Shown: positions 7,517-15,666 of the stretch, piece after piece | How positions within the stretch are numbered: the first letter of the stretch is position 1 | Layout: every line of letters begins with the position of its first letter | Assembly (NCBI RefSeq): GCF_003590835.1 | Contig: NZ_QYUQ01000002.1 | Coordinates: 1,302,001 to 1,366,000, forward strand | Length of the DNA: 64,000 nucleotides | From: Noviherbaspirillum sedimenti | Lineage (GTDB): Bacteria > Pseudomonadota > Gammaproteobacteria > Burkholderiales > Burkholderiaceae_D | Direction: 5' to 3' | Program-made: the position numbers and the translations under genes | Notes under the pieces: generated by a model | What the model saw: the letters and a program-made list of their open reading frames with translations, nothing else | What the model was told of the DNA's origin: nothing | Database searches by the model: none

Positions 7517-9781
7517 TTACTTGGCATCGAAAACAGTCACCGCATCCCAGCCATCGCCAGGCGGATTGGCACGGTAATTGGCGATGCGCTGCAGGTAAAG
7601 CGGATACAGCAGGTCAAGCGGCTGCGCGGCGGCCAGCTTTTCGATGGCTGACTGCGCCGCGTCCCATTGCTGGGAGCGAAACAGGGCCAGTGCGGCATGC
7701 CATGCAGTCACGGCAGCACGAATGGCCTCGTCGGCCGCATCCACCATTCCCAGCGGCTCGAAGATCGGTACCGGCTCATTCTTGCCCTTGACTTGCACCA
7801 GGTCGAGCTCGCGGTGCAAGAATTCCGGTGTCGCGCTCCTGGTGCCTTGCCCCACCACGATGCCGGCGCCATAGGTCTTGGTGATGCCCTCCAGGCGCGA
7901 GGCCAGGTTGACCGGGTCGCCCATCACGGTATAGGCGCGCCGCACCGCCGAGCCCATGTCGCCGACCCGCACCTCGCCGGTATTGAGACCAATGCCGATC
8001 CTCAGCGGCGGCCAGCCGCGGGCGATGAATTCCTGGTTGAGCTTGCCGGCGCTTGCCTGCATCTGCAGCGCGGTTTTCACCGCCAGCGCGGCATGGTTCG
8101 GCAACGCAATGGGCGCGCCCCAGAAAGCCATGACGGCGTCGCCGATATACTTGTCGAGGGTGCCACGGTTGCCGCGGATGTCTTCCGACATCGCCGTCAG
8201 GTAGATATTGACGTATTCCCGCAGCGCGTTCGGCTCCAGGCCTTCCGAAATGGTTGTGAAACCGCGCACATCCGAGAACATGATGGTCAGTTCGCGCAAA
8301 TCGCCTGCCATGCTATAGCTTTGCGGGTCCTTTGCCATTTCCGCCACCAGCTCGGGGGCGACGTATTCGCCGAACAGGTTAACGATGGCGCGGCCCTTGC
8401 GGTACTCGAACAGGTAGCCCCAGGCCACATTGAAGATGAACAAGCCAAGGATCAGCAGCAAGGCGGTCGCCACCGGCAGCACGTAATGATATGCCTGGTA
8501 CATCCATGAATTGAACGAAATCGCCGCCGCCACAGCCGCCAGCGCAATCAGGATTGACCATAGCGGCGACAACGTCGACAGCGCAACAGTCAGCACCAGG
8601 CCCAGCAGCAGCACCTGCACCAGGTCGATGCCGATGCCGAAATCCGGCCGCTTCTTGAAGTCATTGTCGAGGATCGAGGCGACCAGGTTGGCATGCACCT
8701 CCACCCCGGGATAATCTGCCTTGACCGGGGTGGCGCGCAGGTCGTTCAGGCCAGGAGCGGTCGTCCCGACCAGCACGATGCGGTCCGCCAGCGCCTCCGG
8801 CGCGACCCGGCCCTTCAGGACGTCGGCTGCCGAGACATAGTGGAAGGCGCCGCCTTGCGGGCCGCCCGGACCACGGTACTGGATCCTGGCGGTCAGGTTA
8901 TGCTCCACCGGGATCACCGTGGCAAATGGCTGGCTGTCGAGTTTCAGCGCGGCCAGTACGCCGTACTGCCGCAATTCCTCCGCGGAATTGACGACATCGG
9001 CTTGCAGCAGAACTGGCTGCACCCGTGCCGCGCCCAGTGCAACCCGGGCGGTCGCCAGCGCCAGCGATTCATAATAGGCGTCGCCCACCCGCATCATCAG
9101 CGGCGTCGCACGCAACAAGCCGTCGGCATCAAAATCGGTATTGAAGTAGCCGCCAGCCCTGGCCGCCTGCTGCAGTTCGGCCAGGTTGCCTTCATAGGCC
9201 CGCGCGGAAAGCGCATCGACCGCATAGCCGCCCAGGTCTGTCAAGGTAAAGCCTGGCGCCGGCAGCATACCCTTCTTCAGGGTATCGGATAGGAAATAAC
9301 CAAGCACCACCGGGCGGTCACGCAGCGCCCGCGCCAGCCGGGCATCGTAATCCAGCGCAGGCTTGAGTTGCCGCAGGCGCTCGCCCAGTTGCGGCACGCC
9401 GCGCAACTCGTCCTGCGCCAGCGCGGCCAGGGTGGCATAGCCAGACGTGTTGTCTGGCTCGGAAAAAGTGACGTCGAAACCGAGCGCCTTGATCCTGTAT
9501 TTATCGAACAACTGATCGACCATGCGGGCCATGACTTCGCGGCTCCATGGCCAGCGCCCCACTTCCGCCAGGCTGCGCTCGTCTATGCTGACGATGGCGA
9601 TACGCGGATCGAACACCGGCGGCGTCAGTTTCAGGCGGGTGTCATACACCGCCTGGTCAATCTGGTCGATACGCCCGGCCACGGTGGCCGGCAGGTAGCC
9701 GAGCACCTGCGCCAACGCCGCCAGCGTCAACGCCAGGCCGATCGTCCAGCGCAAGCCGAATCTGGATAAAAAACGCCGCAT
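7517..9781 (-). CDS. CHASE2-domain adenylate cyclase (class III)
   Basis: 754 residues. It makes cAMP (or possibly cGMP) from the nucleoside triphosphate. Order: an N-terminal membrane segment (11-30), an extracytoplasmic CHASE2 sensor (about 35-365; IAIVSIDERSL, FDVTFSEPD), three membrane segments (about 383-454), and a class III cyclase domain (about 495-675). Metal-binding aspartates are at 504 (MFSDVRGF) and 548 (YIGD). A Lys at 544 (LDKYIGD) and an Asp in VMGDPVNLASR are the pair that favours ATP. It is the last gene of a three-gene operon with an HD-GYP protein and a cAMP-phosphodiesterase-like protein, and is followed by a strong terminator. Confidence 0.93.
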   Translation of the reverse strand: MRRFLSRFGLRWTIGLALTLAALAQVLGYLPATVAGRIDQIDQAVYDTRLKLTPPVFDPRIAIVSIDERSLAEVGRWPWSREVMARMVDQLFDKYRIKALGFDVTFSEPDNTSGYATLAALAQDELRGVPQLGERLRQLKPALDYDARLARALRDRPVVLGYFLSDTLKKGMLPAPGFTLTDLGGYAVDALSARAYEGNLAELQQAARAGGYFNTDFDADGLLRATPLMMRVGDAYYESLALATARVALGAARVQPVLLQADVVNSAEELRQYGVLAALKLDSQPFATVIPVEHNLTARIQYRGPGGPQGGAFHYVSAADVLKGRVAPEALADRIVLVGTTAPGLNDLRATPVKADYPGVEVHANLVASILDNDFKKRPDFGIGIDLVQVLLLGLVLTVALSTLSPLWSILIALAAVAAAISFNSWMYQAYHYVLPVATALLLILGLFIFNVAWGYLFEYRKGRAIVNLFGEYVAPELVAEMAKDPQSYSMAGDLRELTIMFSDVRGFTTISEGLEPNALREYVNIYLTAMSEDIRGNRGTLDKYIGDAVMAFWGAPIALPNHAALAVKTALQMQASAGKLNQEFIARGWPPLRIGIGLNTGEVRVGDMGSAVRRAYTVMGDPVNLASRLEGITKTYGAGIVVGQGTRSATPEFLHRELDLVQVKGKNEPVPIFEPLGMVDAADEAIRAAVTAWHAALALFRSQQWDAAQSAIEKLAAAQPLDLLYPLYLQRIANYRANPPGDGWDAVTVFDAK

Positions 9782-9813
9782 GCCTCTGCCCCCTGTTGAA
9801 CCGGACCCGCCCC

Positions 9814-11457
9814 TCAGGGGACGTAACCGGGAATGGCGCCGACATCGACGGCATCGATCTGCGCCGGATCCATGAACTTGCGGGCATATTCGAGATATAC
9901 CTGCCTGCGCACGAAGACGTCAAACAGGTCCGGATCGATGTGATTGCGCTGGCAAAAGCCGCCGAGGATCTGCAGCGACTCCGACAGGGTCTTGCCCTTC
10001 TTGTAGGGCCGGTCTTTGGCGGTCAGCGCCTCGAAGATGTCGGCGATGGCCATCATGCGCGCCTGCAGCGACATCTGCTCGCGCGTCAGTCCCTTCGGAT
10101 AACCCTTGCCATCCATGCGTTCATGGTGGCCGCCGGCGTATTCCGGCACGTTTTCCAGGTGGCGCGGCCACGGCAGCGATTCCAGCATGCGGATGGTGAC
10201 GGCGATGTGGTTGTTGATGATCTCGCGCTCGGCGTCATTGAGAGTGCCGGCGCGGATCTTCAGATTCTCCTCTTCTTCGGCGTCCAGCAAGGGCCGCTCG
10301 ACGCCATCCGGACCGCGCCAGCGATAAGCGGCGATCCGTGCCACCCGCTCCTGGTCTTCCGGTCGCATGAATTCGCCGCCAATATTGGCGCGCCGCAGGA
10401 AGTCGCGATCGGCATCCAGGCTTGCGGTTTGCGCGCGCAGGCGGGCTTCGATGGCGGCGCCATCGCCCCCATCGCCCCGCTCGCGCCCTTCAAGCAGGGC
10501 GCACTTCGCTTCCAGCGCGCGGATGTGCGCATCGCGCTTCAGCACCTCGAAGCGGGTATCGACCGTCGCAATGCGGTCATACAGGGTTTGCAGCTTGGTG
10601 GCCTTTTCCACCACATGCACGGGCGTGGTGATCTTGCCGCAATCGTGCAAAAGGCCCGCCAGCCACAACTCGCGGCGGTCGCGCTCGCTCATGGCAAAAC
10701 CGGCCAGCGGCCCCGAATCGGTGGCGTGCGCCGCCTCGGCCAGCATCATGGTCAGCTCCGGCACATGTTCGCAATGCCGGCCGGTATGCGGGGATTTCTC
10801 GTCGATGCCGATATTGATCAGCTTGACGAAGGATTCGAACAGGGTTTCCAGCCGTTCGATCAAATGCCGGTTGGTGATCGCCATCGCCGCCTGCGACGCC
10901 AGCGCCTCGATGAAACGCCGGTCGGTATCGCTGAACGGCTGCGTCGCGCCGCTTTGCGGGTGCCTGGCGTTGATCAGTTGCAGCACGCCGATCAGCTCGC
11001 CCTCGTGGTCCGTCATCGGCACCGTCAGCAGCGACTGCGAATGGTACCGGTATTTGTCGTCGAACTGCCGCATCCCGGAAAAATTGAACAAACCGGTGTC
11101 ATAGACGTTCGCAATGTTGACCGATGTGCTGGTATGGGCGGCATACGCCGCCACGGCGGCCATGTTCGGTTTGCCATCCGCATCCCGCAGCGGAATGCCG
11201 GGGATATTGACCGGCTGGCCGGAAGCGCCGCCGAGGTTCATCTTCAGGGTGTCATTGATGGCGATGCTGAAGCACAGGCTGCCATGGTCCGCGCTGGTGC
11301 GGTACAGGGTGCCGCCATCGGCATGCGTCATGCTTTTGGCGGCGCGCAGGATCCGCTCCAGCAAATGCCCGATATCGCGGCTGCTGCTCAGCGCCACGCT
11401 CAGCTCGGTCAATTGCTCCAGGCGCAGCGACACTTCGGAAGGATGCAGGGAATTCAT
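9814..11457 (-). CDS. GAF / HD-GYP phosphodiesterase
   Basis: 547 residues. A GAF domain (about 10-200) of the cyclic-nucleotide phosphodiesterase type (FDDKYRYHSQSLLTVPM) precedes an HD-GYP domain. The metal dyad HD-GK is at 271-275 (LLHDCGK), and HHERMDGKGYP gives the second half of the signature. HD-GYP proteins hydrolyse cyclic di-GMP or related cyclic dinucleotides. About 140 residues, partly coiled-coil, separate the two halves of the HD-GYP domain, more than usual. It lies 32 bp before the cyclase gene and 48 bp after the metallo-beta-lactamase gene on the same strand. Confidence 0.92.
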   Translation of the reverse strand: MNSLHPSEVSLRLEQLTELSVALSSSRDIGHLLERILRAAKSMTHADGGTLYRTSADHGSLCFSIAINDTLKMNLGGASGQPVNIPGIPLRDADGKPNMAAVAAYAAHTSTSVNIANVYDTGLFNFSGMRQFDDKYRYHSQSLLTVPMTDHEGELIGVLQLINARHPQSGATQPFSDTDRRFIEALASQAAMAITNRHLIERLETLFESFVKLINIGIDEKSPHTGRHCEHVPELTMMLAEAAHATDSGPLAGFAMSERDRRELWLAGLLHDCGKITTPVHVVEKATKLQTLYDRIATVDTRFEVLKRDAHIRALEAKCALLEGRERGDGGDGAAIEARLRAQTASLDADRDFLRRANIGGEFMRPEDQERVARIAAYRWRGPDGVERPLLDAEEEENLKIRAGTLNDAEREIINNHIAVTIRMLESLPWPRHLENVPEYAGGHHERMDGKGYPKGLTREQMSLQARMMAIADIFEALTAKDRPYKKGKTLSESLQILGGFCQRNHIDPDLFDVFVRRQVYLEYARKFMDPAQIDAVDVGAIPGYVP

Positions 11458-11505
11458 GCGAAAAAAACCTCAATTAACGGGACTGCGACTGGCGAAACAA
11501 AAACA

Positions 11506-12270
11506 CTAGTATTCAAATACGTCGCCGCAGCGTACGGCCCGGAATGGCCGGCCGCCCTCCTGCATCAGTTCGCGCATGATCAGTTCTTCCTGGCCGGGCT
11601 TCAAGTGATAGATCAGGAATTCGATCGACTGCGGCACGGCGCGGATTTCCTCGCTCAGCGTATGTGGACAAAAATGCAGCGACATCTCGGCCAGGGCGCG
11701 ATCGGCATTGGTGAAGGAACAATCGACGATGACTTGCCGCAGCAGCGGTTCAGCCGCCAGTTTTTCCCACAAGGCGGGCGTCGAACCCATGTCGCCGGTA
11801 AACAGGAAACCGCCGCTGGCTGCACGCATCCAGTATGCCGACGAACCCACTGTATGGTTGACTGCAAATGGCGTGATCAGGCGCCCGTCCAGCGCCAGCG
11901 TGACGTCGTGCTCGATCGCCTGCCAGCGCATCACCGGGGCGTTTTCGTTCGGGATGGTGCTGAAATCCGGCCACAATACCCAGTTGAACAAGTGCTTTTT
12001 CAAGGCATCGATCACCTTTTGTGTGGCATACACGGTAATGCCGCCGGCTTTGTTAACCTGCGCCGCATCGACCAGCAAGGCCAGCCCGGCAACGTGGTCG
12101 AGATGGCTGTGCGTAATGAAGACGTGGCGGATCTGCGCCAGTTCGTCGAGCGACAGGCTGGCGACGCCGGTGCCGGCATCCAGCAGGATGTCGCAATCCA
12201 CCATCAGGGAAGTCGTCAGCCTTTCACGTCCGCCGATTCCCCCGGCGCAGCCGAGTACGCGCATTTTCAT
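11506..12270 (-). CDS. Metallo-beta-lactamase-fold class II cyclic-nucleotide phosphodiesterase-like protein
   Basis: 254 residues. The metal-binding motif HSHLDH is at 54-59 and continues VAGLALLVDA, close to the class II cAMP phosphodiesterase signature HxHLDH-x2-G. Further ligands are plausible in AVNHTVGS and FTGDMGS. The final strand GDVFEY closes the fold. Class II enzymes hydrolyse 3',5'-cAMP. Being the first gene of an operon that ends with an adenylate cyclase supports a cAMP-degrading role, but other metallo-hydrolase substrates remain possible. The start is the ATG at 12268-12270 (MKMRV). Confidence 0.82.
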   Translation of the reverse strand: MKMRVLGCAGGIGGRERLTTSLMVDCDILLDAGTGVASLSLDELAQIRHVFITHSHLDHVAGLALLVDAAQVNKAGGITVYATQKVIDALKKHLFNWVLWPDFSTIPNENAPVMRWQAIEHDVTLALDGRLITPFAVNHTVGSSAYWMRAASGGFLFTGDMGSTPALWEKLAAEPLLRQVIVDCSFTNADRALAEMSLHFCPHTLSEEIRAVPQSIEFLIYHLKPGQEELIMRELMQEGGRPFRAVRCGDVFEY

Positions 12271-12558
12271 CGAATCGTCCCGTTATTTTTGTTGCAAATA
12301 TGCCAATCAACGCTATCTGCTGCGAACAGTCTCGCACGCCGGAAAGATAACATATTGTAATTAGGAAATGTTGTGAACCAAGTCGTCCATCTCACTTTTA
12401 CGCCAGGCTGCCCACCTAGCCATGAACAGCCACCTTTTACCGCCGGCACCGTGACGTTTCGGTGCCATTAGTGATTATTATTTACCATCAGAATTGATCC
12501 ATGGCATGATACATTTTCACGCCTCGGCTTCCCGCTGCCCACCCATGACAATCACGAT

Positions 12559-14931
12559 ATGAGCGCTGCACTGAATCCTCAAAGCCCCCCTGCCATGGCA
12601 GCCAATGCGGATAGCCGCCTGCAGTTTTTCCAGAAGCTGCAAGCCGTCACCAACAAGATCCACGCCACTGGCAACCTGGAGCAGATCATGCTCGATCTGC
12701 CCAAGGATATCTGCGACCTGTTCGACTGCGACCGCATCACCATCTATGCCGTCAGCAACGACAAATCCTTCATTGTCTCCAAGGTCAAGACCGGGCTGCA
12801 TTCCTTTTCCGACCTCGAGTTGCCGATTTCGCCGCAGAGCATGGCCGGCTATGCCGCCCATTTCAAACGCACCGTTCGCGTCAACGATGTTTATGACGAA
12901 GCCGAGTTGAAGTCGCACAATCCGCCGCTCGCGTTCCTGCGCGAAGTCGACCGCCGCACCGGCTACCGCACCAGGCAAATGCTGATTGCGCCGCTGATGG
13001 ATGCGCAAAATGCCGAGCTGCTGGGCGTGATCCAGCTGATCAACAACCGTTCGGACGGGCCATTTACCGAAGTCGCCGAGGAAGGCGTCAAGGAATTGTG
13101 CGCCACCCTGGCGATTGCGTTCAACCAGCGCCTGAAACCTTCACCACTGGTACGCTCGAAATATGATTCACTGGTTGCCGATGCGATCCTGTCGGTGCCG
13201 GAATTCGAACTGGCGACGCGCTCGGCGCGCCGCAAGAATGTCGATATCGAGGAAGTCCTGGTCAGCGAATTCCAGATCAAGCTGGCAACGGTGGGCGAGG
13301 CATTGGCCAAGTTCTATGGCGTGCCCTATGCAGCGCACAAGGCCGAACGGGTCAAGCCGCTGGATCTGCTGAAAAACCTGAAACGCGACTTTGTCGAACA
13401 AAACCTGTGGCTGCCGCTGGAAGAATCGCCGGAAGGCATCGTGATCTTCTCGACCGATCCGGAGCGCATCAGGAACAGCCGCATCCTCGCCAATATCTTT
13501 CCGAAGTCGCGGTTTGTCTTCCGCGTCACCACCCGACATGATTTCCGCCAGACGCTCGACCTGTATTATGGCGTCCAGGAAGACACCACATCGGTCGGCG
13601 ACCTGCTGTCGGACATGGAAGACGGCGATGAAGACAGCGGCGAGGCTGCCGAAGCCGAACTGTCAGCCGCCGCCGACAACGAACTGGTCAAGCTGGTCAA
13701 CAAGGTCATCATCGATGCTTACCGCCAGGGCGCCTCCGACATCCATATCGAGCCGCGCCCCGGCAAGGAAAAAACCCATATCCGCTTCCGCAAGGATGGC
13801 TCGCTCGAGCCCTACATCGAAATCCCCGCCAGCTATCGTGCCGCCATCGCCGCGCGCATCAAGATCATGTGCGATCTCGATATTTCCGAGCGTCGCAAGC
13901 CGCAGGACGGCAAGATCAAGTTCAAGAAATTCGGCCCGCTCGACATCGAACTGCGCGTGGCCACCATCCCCTCGGCCGGCGGCGTGGAAGACATCGTCAT
14001 GCGGATTCTCGCCGCCGGCGAACCGATCCCGCTGGAGAAACTCGGCGTATTGCCGCACAACCTGGCGCGCCTGAAAGACACCGTCGGCAAACCCTACGGC
14101 CTGTTCTTCGTGTGCGGCCCGACCGGCTCGGGCAAGACCACCACCCTGCACTCGGTGCTGAACTTCCTGAACACGCCCGACACCAAGATCTGGACCGCCG
14201 AAGACCCGGTGGAAATCACCCAGAAAGGCTTGCGCCAGGTCCAGGTCAACCGCAAGTCCGGCCTCGACTTCGCCACCGCCATGCGCGCCTTCCTGCGCGC
14301 CGACCCGGACATCATCATGGTCGGCGAGATGCGCGACAAGGAAACCGTGGCCATGGGCATCGAAGCCTCGCTGACCGGCCACCTGGTGTTTTCCACGCTG
14401 CACACCAACAGCGCGCCGGAATCGATCGTGCGCCTGCTCGACATGGGCATGGACCCGTTCAATTTCGCCGATGCCCTGCTTGGCATTCTGGCGCAGCGCC
14501 TGGCCAAGCGCCTGTGCGGCAAGTGCAAGATCGCCTACACGCCGACGCCGCAGGAAGTGCAGCAGTTATTGCAGGAATATTGCGCCGAATTGCTGAACAC
14601 GGAAATCTTCAAGAAGGATGCGGATGCTGCCCGGGCCGCCGTGCTGGCCAACTGGAAAAAGCACTACGCCAACGACCAGGGACAGTTCACGCTCTACAAG
14701 GCGGTCGGCTGCGACGCCTGCAGCGGCGGCTACAAGGGCCGCGTGGGCCTGCATGAACTGATGACAGGCAGCGACAAGATCAAGAAACTGCTGCAGGAAC
14801 ATGCGCGGGTGGCGCAACTGCTGGCAGCAGCGCTGGAAGACGGCATGCTGACCCTGAAGATGGACGGCATCGAGAAGATCCTCTCGGGCATTACCGACAT
14901 CAAGCAGGTGCGCGCCGTCTGCATCAAGTAA
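12559..14931 (+). CDS. GspE/PilB-family secretion ATPase with N-terminal GAF domain
   Basis: 790 residues. An N-terminal GAF domain (about 20-195; GYRTRQMLIAPLMD, LLGVIQLINNR) precedes a degenerate N-terminal type II/MshE-like region (about 205-350) and a full hexameric ATPase: Walker A GPTGSGKTTT at about 519, Asp box EDPVEIT, Walker B IIMVGEMRD at about 585, His box FSTLHTN, and four zinc cysteines (LCGKCK, CDACSGG). Such ATPases drive pilus assembly or type II secretion. No inner-membrane partner (PilC/GspF) is adjacent. It is divergent from the cyclic-nucleotide operon, 288 bp away, and converges on the fecR-like gene, 6 bp from its stop. No clear Shine-Dalgarno precedes the ATG. Confidence 0.92.
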   Translation: MSAALNPQSPPAMAANADSRLQFFQKLQAVTNKIHATGNLEQIMLDLPKDICDLFDCDRITIYAVSNDKSFIVSKVKTGLHSFSDLELPISPQSMAGYAAHFKRTVRVNDVYDEAELKSHNPPLAFLREVDRRTGYRTRQMLIAPLMDAQNAELLGVIQLINNRSDGPFTEVAEEGVKELCATLAIAFNQRLKPSPLVRSKYDSLVADAILSVPEFELATRSARRKNVDIEEVLVSEFQIKLATVGEALAKFYGVPYAAHKAERVKPLDLLKNLKRDFVEQNLWLPLEESPEGIVIFSTDPERIRNSRILANIFPKSRFVFRVTTRHDFRQTLDLYYGVQEDTTSVGDLLSDMEDGDEDSGEAAEAELSAAADNELVKLVNKVIIDAYRQGASDIHIEPRPGKEKTHIRFRKDGSLEPYIEIPASYRAAIAARIKIMCDLDISERRKPQDGKIKFKKFGPLDIELRVATIPSAGGVEDIVMRILAAGEPIPLEKLGVLPHNLARLKDTVGKPYGLFFVCGPTGSGKTTTLHSVLNFLNTPDTKIWTAEDPVEITQKGLRQVQVNRKSGLDFATAMRAFLRADPDIIMVGEMRDKETVAMGIEASLTGHLVFSTLHTNSAPESIVRLLDMGMDPFNFADALLGILAQRLAKRLCGKCKIAYTPTPQEVQQLLQEYCAELLNTEIFKKDADAARAAVLANWKKHYANDQGQFTLYKAVGCDACSGGYKGRVGLHELMTGSDKIKKLLQEHARVAQLLAAALEDGMLTLKMDGIEKILSGITDIKQVRAVCIK

Positions 14932-14937
14932 ATAAAA

Positions 14938-15666
14938 TCAGCGCACCTCGCAATTCACCTCGGTAATCCCGACCACCCCCGTTCCGCTGCCACCCAAAAT
15001 TCCTGACGACGAGGAAAATGCCGGCGGCGGCGTGAACTGCATGCCCGGGTTGGACGGCAGTATCACAGGCGGCTGCTGCAGATTTGGCGTAAAGCCGAAC
15101 TGGCCTGCCGAGAAATTTTGCGTGCCGCCGTTATTGGTCAAATGGATCATCCCGTCCAGCACCTGGACATACAGCCCTGGAGCGCGTCCATCCACCCCGC
15201 CGGGAGGGGTGTATTCAGCAACATAGATCGTGCCCCGGATGCCGATGGTGGCCGCCGGCGTATTCAGTCCGGTACGCTCGCGACTGCGCTTTCCCACCGT
15301 ACCCGATACCGCGCGCAAGCCGCCCTTCAGGAGACTGAAGAACGCGTTGTCGTTTTGCGGCTTGTCCTGTTCGTAGGAAAAGCGCTCAACCTTGAATTGC
15401 GTTCCTGGTCGCAAAGTCACTTCGCTATTGTCGAGGAATTTGATGCGCGCATAGGTTTCCTTTTCAGTGACCAGCAAATCGCCTTCCTCAACCAGTGATT
15501 TTTGCGCCAGCACCTTGGCCGTGCCATCGGCTTTTTTGGCCAGCAGCGGGCCATTCAGGTCCGTGACAGTACCGGCCACCTGTGCGGCATGGGCATGCAA
15601 GCCACACAGCAGCAACAGCAGCGCAAAGCAGAAATTAATTGCAATACAGTTTTTGCGCGGCTTCAT
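14938..15666 (-). CDS. FecR-domain protein downstream of the TPS exoprotein
   Basis: 242 residues from the ATG at 15664-15666, with GGAG upstream. A signal peptide (FCFALLLLLCGLHAHA) is followed by a FecR domain (ARIKFLDNSEVTLRPGTQFKVE, TPAATIGIRGTIY) and a Pro/Ser/Gly-rich tail. Classical FecR proteins have one membrane helix and signal to an ECF sigma factor; this one is exported and has no sigma factor nearby, like the many FecR proteins found next to two-partner secretion exoproteins. Its start overlaps the 3' end of tpsA by 32 bp, so the two are translationally coupled. Role unknown. Confidence 0.85.
   Translation of the reverse strand: MKPRKNCIAINFCFALLLLLCGLHAHAAQVAGTVTDLNGPLLAKKADGTAKVLAQKSLVEEGDLLVTEKETYARIKFLDNSEVTLRPGTQFKVERFSYEQDKPQNDNAFFSLLKGGLRAVSGTVGKRSRERTGLNTPAATIGIRGTIYVAEYTPPGGVDGRAPGLYVQVLDGMIHLTNNGGTQNFSAGQFGFTPNLQQPPVILPSNPGMQFTPPPAFSSSSGILGGSGTGVVGITEVNCEVR

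Noticed and set aside
9796..12360. Very long plus-strand open frame (854 codons) over the HD-GYP and phosphodiesterase genes
   Set aside because: Antisense shadow in GC-rich DNA; the translation is Gln/His/Arg-rich with no domain, while the minus strand gives two clear enzymes.
12445..12466. Hairpin GGCACCG/CGGTGCC in the divergent region before the GAF-ATPase gene
   Set aside because: Only seven base pairs with an eight-base loop and no T run; too weak to call as a regulatory element.
12559..14931. GAF-ATPase as the missing mshE
   Set aside because: It is 36 kb from the msh cluster, has a different N-terminus and sits with cyclic-nucleotide genes; identity with MshE cannot be supported.
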